This document shows, piece after piece, positions 30,023 to 38,684 of a DNA stretch of 64,000 nucleotides (within the stretch, counting starts at the first letter, position 1; each line of letters opens with the position of its first letter). A program made the translations under genes and the position numbers. The stretch is from Amycolatopsis granulosa (GTDB lineage Bacteria > Actinomycetota > Actinomycetes > Mycobacteriales > Pseudonocardiaceae): positions 3,968,001-4,032,000 of the forward strand of contig NZ_JAANOV010000001.1 of the NCBI RefSeq assembly GCF_011758745.1, read 5' to 3'. The notes under the pieces were generated by a model. That model was given only the letters and a program-made list of their open reading frames with translations. It searched no databases and was not told where the DNA came from.

Positions 30023-31426
30023 TTGGGGATCATGGAACGGATTCCCTGGCCCGTGTGGCGGATCTCCCTGGTGATCGTCTTCGGCGCCTTCGTGGGCATG
30101 CTGGACTCGTCGCTGGTCAACGTCGGGCTCGACCGGATCGGCACCGACCTGGGCGCAACGCTGGACGAGGTCCAGTGGATCTCCACGGCCTACCTGATCG
30201 CGCTCGCGGTGTCGCTGCCGCTGTGCGGATGGCTCAGCCGGAAGATCGGCGTGGGCCGGCTGTGGCTGGGCGCCTTCGCGGCGTTCACCGTGGCGTCCGG
30301 GTTGTGCGCGCTGGCCGGGAACGTCGAGTGGCTCATCGTGCTGCGGGTCGTGCAGGGCCTGGCCGCCGGACTGCTGACCCCGGCCGGGCAGACCGTCCTC
30401 GGGCAGGCCGTCGGCCCGCAGCGGCTGGGGCGGGTGATGAGCATCCTCGGCATCGCGGTGAGCAGCGCCCCCGCGATCGGCCCGACCGTCGGCGGGGTGC
30501 TGCTGGACTCGCTGTCGTGGCAGTGGCTGTTCCTGATCAACCTGCCGATCGGTGCGGTCGGTGTCGCGCTCGGGCTCAAGTACGTGCCGCGCGGCGAGCC
30601 CGGGACCACCGGCCGCCTGGACTGGACCGGCTTCGCGTTGATCGGGCTCGGGTTGCCGTTGTTCGTGTACGCGCTGAGCGCCGTCGGCGAGGGCAGCGGC
30701 GGGATCAGCCCGGCGGTCCTGGCCTCGCTCGTGCTCGGGGCGGCCGGCCTGGTGATCTTCGCGCTGCGGTCGTGGCGGCGCGAGCGGCCGTTGCTGGACC
30801 TCACCCTGTTCCGCAACCGGGTGTTCACCGCCGGGACGGTGTCCAGCCTGTTCATCGGCGCGGCGATGTTCGGTGCGATGCTGCTGTTCCCGCTGTACTT
30901 CCAGATCCTGCGTGGCGCCGACGTGGTGACCACCGGGCTGTCGCTGCTGTCGCTCGGCCTGGGCACGATGGTGGTGTTGCCGCTGGCCGGGTGGCTGACC
31001 GACCGGCACGGCGGCGGGATCGTCGCGTTCGCCGGTGGGGTCGGCACGGTGCTCGTCACGGTGCCGTTCGCCTTCCTCGGCGCGGATGCCGACCCGGTGC
31101 TGCTGCAGGTGCTGTTGTTCCTGCGCGGCATGGCGCTGGCGCTGTCCGCGTCGCCGGCCGGCGCCGCCGCGTTCGCCTCGGTGCGGCGCGAACAGCTTCC
31201 GGACGCCACCACGACGCTGAACATTCTGATGCGCGTGGGCGGCGCGGTCGCGGGCGCGACGATCGCGGTCGTGCTGTCCCGTCTGCTGCCCACCGGGGCC
31301 GAGCACGCCTTCCAGGTCGCGTTCTGGTGGCTGATCGGGGCGTCCATGGCCGCGCTGGCGGCCGCGTGCTGGTTGTGGCGGGTGCAGCGGCATGAGCGGA
31401 TCCAGCCGGTGGCAGTGCCGGCATGA
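30023..31426 (+). CDS. DHA2-family multidrug efflux MFS transporter
   Basis: A 467-residue membrane protein with 14 predicted helices, in the EmrB/QacA (DHA2) group that exports drugs with proton antiport. Motif A appears as LCGWLSRKIGVGRL, and motif C as GIAVSSAPAIGPTVGGVL. The helix-1 acidic motif is MLDSSLVNVGLDRI. The start is a TTG at 30023 with GGAGG seven bases upstream; the ATG at 30032 lacks a spaced Shine-Dalgarno sequence. The longer frame to 29924 overlaps purC and is rejected. A MarR regulator follows 122 bases later on the same strand, so drug-inducible control is likely. Confidence 0.92.
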   Translation: MGIMERIPWPVWRISLVIVFGAFVGMLDSSLVNVGLDRIGTDLGATLDEVQWISTAYLIALAVSLPLCGWLSRKIGVGRLWLGAFAAFTVASGLCALAGNVEWLIVLRVVQGLAAGLLTPAGQTVLGQAVGPQRLGRVMSILGIAVSSAPAIGPTVGGVLLDSLSWQWLFLINLPIGAVGVALGLKYVPRGEPGTTGRLDWTGFALIGLGLPLFVYALSAVGEGSGGISPAVLASLVLGAAGLVIFALRSWRRERPLLDLTLFRNRVFTAGTVSSLFIGAAMFGAMLLFPLYFQILRGADVVTTGLSLLSLGLGTMVVLPLAGWLTDRHGGGIVAFAGGVGTVLVTVPFAFLGADADPVLLQVLLFLRGMALALSASPAGAAAFASVRREQLPDATTTLNILMRVGGAVAGATIAVVLSRLLPTGAEHAFQVAFWWLIGASMAALAAACWLWRVQRHERIQPVAVPA

Positions 31427-31548
31427 GCCGCCATCGGGCCGGAACTGTCCGATCGGGACGGTCCGGTGCGTACCGGCTCACCTCGATCGGTGCCCCCGGC
31501 TGAGCCGGCCGCGCTATATTCCAGCCTGCCGACCGACTGGGAGGGTCG

Positions 31549-32013
31549 ATGGAGGAGAGCCGCTGGCCGTCCGACGAGGCGCTCCGGGCCTGGGTGCACT
31601 ACCTGGGCGCGCACACCCTGGTGGAACGCGCGATCGAACGGCACCTGCACGAGGCCGCCGGCATCTCCCACGCGGAGTACGAGATCCTGGCGCGGCTGGA
31701 CGGCGCGCCCGGCCGCCGGATGCGGATGGGCGAGCTGGCCGCCGTGTTGTTCTCGCCGGGCAGCAGGCTCAACTACCGGATCAACCGCCTGGCCGGCCTC
31801 GGCTGGGTCCGCCGGGAACAACACCCGACGGACCGCCGCGGCCTCTACGCCGTGCTGACCGGTGCGGGGGCGGACTTCCTGCACGGCATCGCACCCGGTT
31901 ACCGGCAGGCCGTGCACGACGCGGTGATCGCCCCCCTCACCGGCGACGAGTTCGCCGAACTCGGCCGGATCAGCCGCAAGCTGTTCCAGCACCACCTCGC
32001 CCGCGGGAACTAG
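31549..32013 (+). CDS. MarR-family transcriptional regulator
   Basis: A 154-residue winged-helix regulator. Residues ~25-115 hold the MarR fold: HAEYEILARLDGAPGRRMRM, LAAVLFSPGSRLNYRINRLA (recognition helix) and VRREQHPTDRRGLYAVLTGAG (wing with the usual D-R-R). It starts at an ATG with GGGAGGG four bases upstream. It follows the DHA2 exporter and probably represses it through the inverted repeat at 29996. Its stop overlaps by four bases the converging quinone-oxidoreductase gene. Confidence 0.93.
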   Translation: MEESRWPSDEALRAWVHYLGAHTLVERAIERHLHEAAGISHAEYEILARLDGAPGRRMRMGELAAVLFSPGSRLNYRINRLAGLGWVRREQHPTDRRGLYAVLTGAGADFLHGIAPGYRQAVHDAVIAPLTGDEFAELGRISRKLFQHHLARGN

Positions 32014-32936
32014 GGCACCAGGACCAGGCGCCCGCGCAGACCGCCCGCACCGAACCGGGCCGCGGCCTTGGCCGCATCGGCCAGCGGCAGGGTTTCGGCC
32101 ACCCGGAGCGTCAAGTGGCCCGCGGCGGCGAGACGGGACAGCCCGGTCAGCGCGGTCCCGTCGGCCGCGATCCGCACCGGCTGGATCCGGATGCCGCGGT
32201 AGTTGTCCGGGCCGTTGCCGATCACGGCGGCGAACGCGCCCCCGTCCCGCACCGCGTCCAGCGCGGCATACCCGAGCACCGCGGCGTCGATGACACCGTC
32301 GACCCCGCCCGGTACCCGCTTGCGGACCCCCTCGGCGAGGATTTCCGTCCGCGGCACGAAGAACTCGGCTCCGAAACCGCGGACCGCCTCCTCGTCGTGC
32401 TCGCCCGCGGCGGCCACGACCCGCAGGCCGCGCAACGCCGCCAGCTCGACCGCGAACCCGCCGACCCCGCCGGCCGCCCCGGTCACCAGGAGCGTCCGGC
32501 CGGTCTTGAGGTTCAGGGCGTCCAGGGCCTGCAGCGCGGTGAGCGCGTTCAGGGGCAGGGTCGCCGCCGCCACCGGGTCGATGCCGGGCGGGGCCGGTGC
32601 CACCGCGGCGGCGTCCAGGACGATCTGCTCGGCCCACGCGCCCTGCGGATCGGTCAGGCGCGCCCGCAGCCCGATCACCGGCTCACCGGGCGCGAACGCC
32701 ACGCCGGCGCCGGCTTCCTCCACCACGCCGGCGACGTCCCAGCCGATCGCGGCCCGCCCGGCCGGGACGACGCCGGTCCGGGCGAACAGGCCGGCCGCGG
32801 TGGCGAGGTCCACCGGGTTCACGGTGGTGGCCGACACCCGGATCCGCACCTGAGCGGGTCCGGGAACCGGAACCGGCACGTCCACGACCTTCAGAACCTC
32901 GGGACCGCCGAACTCCTCGACGACGACAGCACGCAT
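32010..32936 (-). CDS. NADP-dependent quinone oxidoreductase-like protein
   Basis: A 308-residue medium-chain dehydrogenase/reductase of the zinc-free quinone-reductase (Qor) type. It has MRAVVVEEFGGPEVLKVVDV at the start, TTVNPVDLATAAG, and a cofactor loop LLVTGAAGGVGGFAVELA. No structural-zinc Cys cluster is present. The ATG at 32936 follows GGAGGAG and is clearly the start; the longer frame to 33044 enters the intergenic region. It is divergent from an HxlR regulator across 119 bases that hold a perfect inverted repeat, the classic layout for quinone- or electrophile-responsive control. Confidence 0.9.
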   Translation of the reverse strand: MRAVVVEEFGGPEVLKVVDVPVPVPGPAQVRIRVSATTVNPVDLATAAGLFARTGVVPAGRAAIGWDVAGVVEEAGAGVAFAPGEPVIGLRARLTDPQGAWAEQIVLDAAAVAPAPPGIDPVAAATLPLNALTALQALDALNLKTGRTLLVTGAAGGVGGFAVELAALRGLRVVAAAGEHDEEAVRGFGAEFFVPRTEILAEGVRKRVPGGVDGVIDAAVLGYAALDAVRDGGAFAAVIGNGPDNYRGIRIQPVRIAADGTALTGLSRLAAAGHLTLRVAETLPLADAAKAAARFGAGGLRGRLVLVP

Positions 32937-33020
32937 TTTCGTCTCCTCCGGAAATTTTTCGATGGCGTGTGCAGTCGTGGAGAACGAGCGGGACGAAACG
33001 CCGCATCCCGCCGCACGGCA

Positions 33021-33036
33021 CGCACTTTCAAGTGCG
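33021..33036. promoter_or_regulatory. HxlR-type operator
   Basis: CGCACTT, TC and AAGTGCG form a perfect 7-2-7 inverted repeat between the divergent quinone-oxidoreductase and HxlR genes, 20 bases upstream of the HxlR ATG. HxlR/YodB-type regulators usually bind such sites. Confidence 0.6.
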
Positions 33037-33055
33037 TAGGACACCCGGAGGTGCC

Positions 33056-33448
33056 ATGGCGACCCTGACCGCCGCGCAACGCAGGCAGCAGGACCGCGCG
33101 GCCTACGACGCGTTCCTGGCAGCCTGCCCCGCGCGCAAGGTGCTCGAGCGGATCAGCGACAAGTGGGTCACGCTCGTGCTCGCCGCGCTGGGCGACGGCC
33201 CGAAGCGCTACCGCGACCTGACCCGGATCATCGCGGGCGCGAGCCAGAAGATGCTGACGCAGACGTTGCGCGCGCTGGAACGCGACGGGCTGGTCGCGCG
33301 GACCGTGACCGCGGAGGTCCCGGTCCGCGTCGACTACGAGCTCACCGAGCTGGGCCGGAGCCTGCACGCCGTGGTGCGGCAGCTCAAGGACTGGGCGGAG
33401 AGCCACATCGCGGAGATCGAGCAGGCGCGCACCGCTTACGACTCCTGA
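33056..33448 (+). CDS. HxlR-family transcriptional regulator
   Basis: A 130-residue winged-helix protein of the HxlR (DUF24) group. Members often sense quinones or aldehydes through a single Cys near the N-terminus; here it is in LAACPARKVLERI (residue ~24). The family core SDKWVTLVLAALGDGPKRYRD, MLTQTLRALERDGLVART and VDYELTELGRSL is present. The ATG follows CCGGAGG. It is divergent from the quinone oxidoreductase it likely controls. Its end overlaps the converging hydrolase gene by 13 bases. Confidence 0.93.
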   Translation: MATLTAAQRRQQDRAAYDAFLAACPARKVLERISDKWVTLVLAALGDGPKRYRDLTRIIAGASQKMLTQTLRALERDGLVARTVTAEVPVRVDYELTELGRSLHAVVRQLKDWAESHIAEIEQARTAYDS

Positions 33449-34242
33449 GGCAGCCGGGCCAGGAAGTCCGCCAGGACGGCGTCGAACTCGGCGGTGCGTT
33501 CCAGGTTCGGCAGGTGCGCGGCACCGGCGATGACCGCCAGCTCGGATCCGGGGACGCTCGCGTGCAGGAACTCGGCTTCGGCCACCGGGGTGTACTCGTC
33601 CTGGTCGCCGACGACGACCAGGACGGGCACGTCGACGCCGGCCAGCGTCGGCACGTAGTCGGGGCGTTCGGCCCGGCCCCGCAGCGCGGCGGCGGCGCCC
33701 TCCGGTGAGGTGCCGCGCATCATGCGGTGGACGTGCTCGGCGACGTCCGGCATGGCCTCGACGTTGGCCGGCGCCACCATTTTCGTCAGGACCTCGTCGG
33801 CGTACGGCCGGAGTCCTTCTCGGAGCAATCGGTCCGCCATCTCGGTGCGGTTGCGCCTGCCCTCGGCGGTCTCCGCGCGCGGCGAGGTGTCGGCGAGGAC
33901 CAGGCCGCGGATGCGCTCCGGGAACAGCCGGTGGCACTCCATCGCGATCTGGCCGCCCATCGACAGCCCGGCCAGGACGAACCGGTCCACGGTCAGCCGG
34001 TCGAGCAGGGCGGCCAGGTCGCGGGCGAAGGTCTCCAGCGGCGTCTTGCCGGGCACTACCGTCGTCTCGCCGTACCCGCGCAGGTCCGGGGCGATGACCC
34101 GCCAGCCCCGCGCGCTGAAGTGGTCCAGCTGCGGCCGCCACATCGAGCGGTCGAACGGGTGCCCGTGGACCAGGACCAGCGCCGGTCCGGATCCCTTGTC
34201 GTCGTAGCCCGCGGTGATCTCGCCGATCTCGATCGAACTCAT
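33436..34242 (-). CDS. alpha/beta hydrolase
   Basis: A 268-residue hydrolase. The oxyanion motif is VHGHPFDRSMW. The nucleophile elbow is GLSMGGQ (Ser near residue 94). The acid is probably in VVGDQDEYTP, and the His in GAAHLPN near the C-terminus. These complete a Ser-Asp-His triad. The ATG at 34242 is the natural start; the frame runs on to 35790 through the MocR gene on the other strand, which is an artefact. It is divergent from the MocR-type regulator. Esterase or lactonase (3-oxoadipate enol-lactonase-like) activity fits the sequence, but the substrate is unknown. Confidence 0.9.
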   Translation of the reverse strand: MSSIEIGEITAGYDDKGSGPALVLVHGHPFDRSMWRPQLDHFSARGWRVIAPDLRGYGETTVVPGKTPLETFARDLAALLDRLTVDRFVLAGLSMGGQIAMECHRLFPERIRGLVLADTSPRAETAEGRRNRTEMADRLLREGLRPYADEVLTKMVAPANVEAMPDVAEHVHRMMRGTSPEGAAAALRGRAERPDYVPTLAGVDVPVLVVVGDQDEYTPVAEAEFLHASVPGSELAVIAGAAHLPNLERTAEFDAVLADFLARLPQES

Positions 34243-34272
34243 GGCGATGACGGTAAGCGCGCTGATAGAATC

Positions 34273-34302
34273 GGTGCAATAAAAACATTGCTCTCGGTGC
34301 AA
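34273..34302. promoter_or_regulatory. candidate MocR operator
   Basis: GGTGCAA is repeated directly at 34273-34279 and 34296-34302 (23 bases apart, about two helical turns). Between them GCAAT and ATTGC form an inverted repeat around an A-rich spacer. MocR/GabR regulators usually bind widely spaced direct repeats. The site lies between the divergent hydrolase and MocR genes. Confidence 0.5.
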
Positions 34303-34314
34303 AGTGGGTGGACT

Positions 34315-35634
34315 GTGCGGGACTACCGGGCGATCGCCGACGCGGTCGCGGCCGACATCGCCGCCGGAGCGTTGCGGCCGGGGGACCAGTTGCCCCCGCA
34401 GCGCCGGTTCGCGCGGCAGCGGGGCATCGCGGTGTCCACCGCGGCCCGGGTCTACGGCGAGCTGGTCCGGCGCGGGCTGGCCGTCGGCGAGACCGGGCGG
34501 GGCACGTTCATCAGGGCCGGCCGGCCGAAACCGGAGGCGGCGCTCGCCGAACCGGCGGCCGCGACGGTCGACCTGGAACTGAACTTCCCGATGCTGCCCG
34601 GGCAGCCCGAGCTGATCGCCGCAAGCCTGGGGCCGCTGCTGCGGCCGGACCTGCTCGCCCAGGGGCTGGGGCCGTCGGTGGTGACGGGCGGCGCGCGGAC
34701 GCGGGCGGAGGCCGTGCCGGTACTGGCCCGCGGCGGGTGGTCGCCGGACCCGGCGCACCTGCTGTTCACCGGGAACGGCCGCCAGGCGATCGCCGCCGCG
34801 ATCGCCGCGCTGGTGCCGCCCGGCGAGCGGCTGGGGGTCGAGGCGCTGACGTACCCGGTGGTGAAGGGCATCGCATCGCGGCTCGGGGTCACGCTGGTGC
34901 CGCTGGAGGTGGACGAGCACGGGATCGTGCCGGACCTGCCGCCGCGGCTGCGTGCGGTCTACCTGCAGCCCGCGGTGCACAACCCGCTGGGTGTGACGAT
35001 GCCCGATTCCCGGCGCGCGGAGCTGGTCGAGGCGGCACGGGCGCGGGACCTGCCGCTGATCGACGACGGCATCAACGGGTTCCTGCGGCCGGAGGTGGCG
35101 CCGCTCGCGGCGCTCGCACCGGAGCGGACGGTGGTGCTGGACAGCCTGTCGAAGCGCTTGGCGCCCGGGCTGACGCTCGGGTTCGTGGTGGCGCCGCCGG
35201 CGCTGCGCGAGCGGCTGACGGCTGCGGTGCGCTCGGGCGGCTGGGCCGCGGCGCAGTTCCCGTTGGCCGCCGCGACGAGGCTGATGGGCGACGGCACGGT
35301 GGCGAAGATCGAAAGCGCGAAGCGCGACGACGCGGCGGCCCGGCAGGAGCTGGTGCGGTCGCGGCTGGCCGGTTTCGCGGTGTCGGCGGACCCGCGCGCG
35401 TACCACTGCTGGTGGCGGCTCCCGGAACCGTGGCGGGCGGAAACGTTCGTGGCGGCCGCCGCGCGGCGCGGCATCGCCGTCACCCCGGCCGCGGCGTTCG
35501 CGGTGACCCCCGGCCGGGCCCCCACGGCCGTGCGGCTGGCGCTGTCCGCCCCGCCCGCCGACGTGCTCGCCACGGCGCTCGGCACGCTGGCCGAACTGGC
35601 CCGCTCCAGCCCCGAGGACACCGGCATGGAGTGA
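34315..35634 (+). CDS. MocR-family (GntR-aminotransferase) regulator
   Basis: A 439-residue fusion of a GntR winged helix (residues 1-70; YRAIADAVAADIAAGALRPG, LPPQRRFARQRGIAVSTAAR) and an aminotransferase-like fold that binds PLP as a sensor. The PLP lysine is in VVLDSLSKRLAPGLTLGF (about residue 280), and VYLQPAVHNPLGVTMP holds the family's NP motif. The GTG start at 34315 is a best guess; GTG at 34297 would add six codons but sits on the operator repeat. It is a likely activator or repressor of the divergent hydrolase. Confidence 0.9.
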   Translation: MRDYRAIADAVAADIAAGALRPGDQLPPQRRFARQRGIAVSTAARVYGELVRRGLAVGETGRGTFIRAGRPKPEAALAEPAAATVDLELNFPMLPGQPELIAASLGPLLRPDLLAQGLGPSVVTGGARTRAEAVPVLARGGWSPDPAHLLFTGNGRQAIAAAIAALVPPGERLGVEALTYPVVKGIASRLGVTLVPLEVDEHGIVPDLPPRLRAVYLQPAVHNPLGVTMPDSRRAELVEAARARDLPLIDDGINGFLRPEVAPLAALAPERTVVLDSLSKRLAPGLTLGFVVAPPALRERLTAAVRSGGWAAAQFPLAAATRLMGDGTVAKIESAKRDDAAARQELVRSRLAGFAVSADPRAYHCWWRLPEPWRAETFVAAAARRGIAVTPAAAFAVTPGRAPTAVRLALSAPPADVLATALGTLAELARSSPEDTGME

Positions 35635-35677
35635 CTCGGCGCGCGGGAAGCCGCCACCGCGCCTAGGTTCGGAAGCC

Positions 35678-36718
35678 ATGACCAGCCAAGAATCCGGACC
35701 GCGCGGCCTCGCCGCCGATTTGCGGGACGCGATCGCGCCGCGGACCGTGCTGCTCGTGCTCGGCGTGCTGCTCCTGCAGCTCGGCTTCATCCTGTCCTAC
35801 GTCGGTGCCTTCCACAGTCCGTCGCCGCACCGGGTGGCGGTCGCCGTGGTCGGTCCACAACAGACGGTCGAGGCGATCAACGGCATCCACGGCACCCCGA
35901 TCGACGCCTCCGCCAGCCCCACCGCGGACGACGCCCGGCAGCGCGTCCTCGACCGGGACGTCGAGGCGGCCTACCTGCTCAACCCGTCCGGCACCACCGA
36001 CACCCTCCTGGTCGCGACGGCGGGCGGGCCGGCCCTCGCCACCGCCGTCGAGCAGGTGTTCACCCAGCTCGGCGCCGCCCAGAACCGCACCCTGGACGTC
36101 CGGGACCTCGTGCCCCCGCAGCCCGGTGACGCCCGCGGCCTGACCGCCTTCTACGCCGTCGTCGGCTGGCTCGTCGGCGGGTACCTCGCCGCGGCCGCGC
36201 TCGGCATCGCGAAGGGCTCCCGGCCCGCGACCCTGCGCCGCACGGCGATCCGGCTCGCCGCGATGGTGCCGTACGCCATCGCGTCCGGCCTGGGTGGCGC
36301 GCTCATCGTCGACCAGGCCCTCGGCGCCCTGACCGGGCATTTCCTGTCCCTGTGGTGGATCGGTGCCGCCCTCACCTTCGCCGCGGCGACGGTCACGATG
36401 GCCTTCCAGGTGCTGTTCGGCGTCATCGGCGTGGGCATCACCGTGCTGATCTTCGTGATCCTCGGCAACCCGAGTGCGGGCGGCGCGTACCAGACCGAGC
36501 TGCTCCCGCCGTTCTGGCGCGCCATCGGCGACTGGTTGCCCAATGGTGCCGGCACCGAGGCGATCCGCGACGAGGTGTACTTCGGCGGGAACGCCACCGG
36601 CGGCCCCATTTCGGTGCTGGTGATCTGGGGCGCGGCCGGGCTCGTGCTGACCCTGGTGGCGTCCGCGTTGCGGATCCGACGGGAAACCGGCGGTGATTCC
36701 ACTACCCTTGACGGATGA
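35678..36718 (+). CDS. membrane protein, ABC-2/YhgE (DUF3533)-like
   Basis: A 346-residue membrane protein. One helix near the N-terminus (TVLLVLGVLLLQLGFILSYV, residues ~23-42) is followed by a soluble extracellular domain (~45-160). About five helices follow in the C-terminal half (AFYAVVGWLVGGYLAAAALG, VMFQVLFGVIGVGITVLIF-like). This is the layout of YhgE/Pip- and ABC-2-type permeases, which are involved in export or envelope processes. Its stop overlaps the start of the rhomboid gene by four bases (ATGA). No ATPase partner lies nearby. The exact function is unknown. Confidence 0.78.
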   Translation: MTSQESGPRGLAADLRDAIAPRTVLLVLGVLLLQLGFILSYVGAFHSPSPHRVAVAVVGPQQTVEAINGIHGTPIDASASPTADDARQRVLDRDVEAAYLLNPSGTTDTLLVATAGGPALATAVEQVFTQLGAAQNRTLDVRDLVPPQPGDARGLTAFYAVVGWLVGGYLAAAALGIAKGSRPATLRRTAIRLAAMVPYAIASGLGGALIVDQALGALTGHFLSLWWIGAALTFAAATVTMAFQVLFGVIGVGITVLIFVILGNPSAGGAYQTELLPPFWRAIGDWLPNGAGTEAIRDEVYFGGNATGGPISVLVIWGAAGLVLTLVASALRIRRETGGDSTTLDG

Positions 36719-37374
36719 CGGAACGCTCGCTGCCCACCGGCGCCGAAGCGCTGGCCATGATCGCCGAGGCGCGCAAGGCGCTGTGGGTCATGGTCGGGTT
36801 CCTCGCCCTCATCTGGATCATCCAGATCGGCAACTGGGCGACGGGCTACCAGCTCACCTTCGACCTCGGCATCAAGTCGCGGGACGTGACCTCGCTGCCG
36901 GAGGTCTTCACCGCGCCGTTCCTGCACGGGAGCTGGGGGCACATCGAGAGCAATTCCGGGCCGCTGTTCATCTTCGGGTTCCTCGCCGCCTACCGCGGGG
37001 TGCGCCGGTTCCTCGCCGTCACCCTGCTCATCGTCGTCGGCAGCGGCCTCGGGGTGTGGTTCGTCGCCGGCCCCAACACGGTCACCGTCGGCGCCAGCGG
37101 CGTCGTCCTCGGGTACTTCGGCTACCTCATCGTGCGCGGCCTGTTCGACCGCCGCCCGATCGACATCGTGATCGGGCTGGTGATGGCCCTGTGCTTCGCC
37201 TACCAGTTCACCGCGCTGCTGCCGGCCGAGGAGGGCATCAGCTGGCAGGGTCACCTCTTCGGGTTCGCCGCGGGCGTGGTCGGTGGCTGGGTGTTCCGGG
37301 AGGGGCGGCACAAGCAGGTCGAGCCGGCACCGGCGGACCCGACGGCCGTGCTCAACCCGCCGAAAGCGTCCTGA
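36715..37374 (+). CDS. rhomboid-family intramembrane serine protease
   Basis: A 219-residue six-helix membrane protein. The rhomboid catalytic Ser is in VTVGASGVVLGYFGYL (GxSG, residue ~125) and the catalytic His in SWQGHLFGFAAGVVGG (~residue 182). The His/Asn motif in loop 2 is present as HGSWGHIESN. Rhomboids cut single-pass membrane proteins within the bilayer. It is translationally coupled to the YhgE-like gene upstream. The C-terminal tail is hydrophilic. The substrate is not known; the partner protein in the operon is a candidate. Confidence 0.88.
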   Translation: MTERSLPTGAEALAMIAEARKALWVMVGFLALIWIIQIGNWATGYQLTFDLGIKSRDVTSLPEVFTAPFLHGSWGHIESNSGPLFIFGFLAAYRGVRRFLAVTLLIVVGSGLGVWFVAGPNTVTVGASGVVLGYFGYLIVRGLFDRRPIDIVIGLVMALCFAYQFTALLPAEEGISWQGHLFGFAAGVVGGWVFREGRHKQVEPAPADPTAVLNPPKAS

Positions 37375-37383
37375 GCGACCCCG

Positions 37384-38649
37384 TCAATCCCGCGGTGCGC
37401 CCGAAACCTCCTTCGCCCGGGCGAGGAGCACATCCCGCTCCCGGGCGTTGCGCGTCATGCCCGCTGCCCGCTCGAATTCCACGCGTGCTTCCTCCGTGCG
37501 GCCCAGCTTCGCCAGCAGGTCGCCGCGCACGGTCGACAGCAGGTGGTACCGCGCCAGCGCGGGCGACTCCGCCAGCGCGTCCACCAACGGCAGCGCGGCC
37601 GCCGGGCCGGAAGCCATCGACACCGCCACCGCGCGGTTGAGCTCCACCACCGGTGACGGCGCTACCCGCGCCAGCTCGCCGTACAGCGCCACGATCCGCG
37701 CCCAGTCCGTGTCCGCACTCGCACCTGCCCGCGCGTGACAGGCCGCGATCGCCGCCTGCACCGTGTACGGCCCGCGCGCGGGCGCCAGGCTCTCCGCCCG
37801 CTCCAGCGCCGCCAAACCGTGGTTGATCAGCAACCGGTCCCACTTGGCGCGGTTCTGGTCCAGCAGCAGGATCGGCTCGCCGTCGGCGGTCACGCGCGCC
37901 CGGACTCGCGACGCTTGCAGCTCCATCAGCGCGAGCAGCCCGAACACCTCGGGCTCCGTGGGCGCCAGCCCGGCCAGGATCCGCCCCAGCCGGATCGCGT
38001 CGGCGCACAGCTGCGGCCGCATCAGGTCGTCCCCGGCCGTGGCCGAGTACCCCTCGTTGAAGATCAGGTACACGACCTCGAGCACCGACCCCAGCCGCTC
38101 GGCCAGTTCCGCGCCCACCGGCACCTCGAACGGCACCTTCTTCTGCGCCAGCGTCCGCTTCGCCCGCACGATCCGCTGTGCCACCGTGGCCTCGGGCACG
38201 AGGAACGCGCGCGCGATCTCGTCCGTGGTCAGCCCGCCGAGCAGCCGCAACGTGAGGGCGACCCGCGCCTCGGTCTTCAGCACCGGGTGGCACGCGGTGA
38301 AGATCAGCCGCAGCAGGTCGTCCGGCACCTCGTCCGGCTCGACCTCGATCGCCTGCCGCGCGGTCTCCACGTCGAGGCCGATCTCCTCGTGCTTGCGCTC
38401 GGCCATCTTCACATGCCGGAAGTGGTCGATCGCCCGCCGCTTGGCGATCGTCATCAGCCACGCGCCCGGGTTCGACGGCACGCCGGAAGCCGGCCACTGC
38501 TCCAGCGCCGCCACCAGCGCGTCCTGCGCCAGCTCCTCGGCCAGCCCCACGTCGCGCACCATCCGCGTCAGTGCCGCGATCAGCTTGGCGGACTCGATCC
38601 GCCACACGGCGTCGATGGTGCGGTGTGCCTCGGTGACCGTCACGGCCAC
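37384..38649 (-). CDS. ECF42-type RNA polymerase sigma factor with TPR-like tail
   Basis: A protein of about 421 residues. The N-terminal ~180 are an ECF sigma factor (ALTRMVRDVGLAEELAQDAL is region 2; LTTDEIARAFLVPEATVAQRI is region 4). The long C-terminal extension (VYLIFNEGYSATAGDDL, NRAVAVSMASGPAAAL) is of the type found in ECF42, where it regulates the sigma factor without a separate anti-sigma. The gene beside it encodes a DGPF-motif (YCII-related) protein, the regular genomic partner of ECF42. The GTG at 38649 has GGCGAGG eleven bases upstream; GTGs at 38661 and 38643 are alternatives. Confidence 0.9.
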   Translation of the reverse strand: MAVTVTEAHRTIDAVWRIESAKLIAALTRMVRDVGLAEELAQDALVAALEQWPASGVPSNPGAWLMTIAKRRAIDHFRHVKMAERKHEEIGLDVETARQAIEVEPDEVPDDLLRLIFTACHPVLKTEARVALTLRLLGGLTTDEIARAFLVPEATVAQRIVRAKRTLAQKKVPFEVPVGAELAERLGSVLEVVYLIFNEGYSATAGDDLMRPQLCADAIRLGRILAGLAPTEPEVFGLLALMELQASRVRARVTADGEPILLLDQNRAKWDRLLINHGLAALERAESLAPARGPYTVQAAIAACHARAGASADTDWARIVALYGELARVAPSPVVELNRAVAVSMASGPAAALPLVDALAESPALARYHLLSTVRGDLLAKLGRTEEARVEFERAAGMTRNARERDVLLARAKEVSGAPRD

Positions 38650-38684
38650 CGAGCACACCACCTCGCCGCGGCGAGGGCAAGTTG

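Noticed and set aside
29935-30186. Upstream extension of purC and of the exporter
   Set aside because: Both longest frames overlap each other's 5' ends and lack Shine-Dalgarno sequences. Family N-termini and GGAGG spacing support shorter starts.
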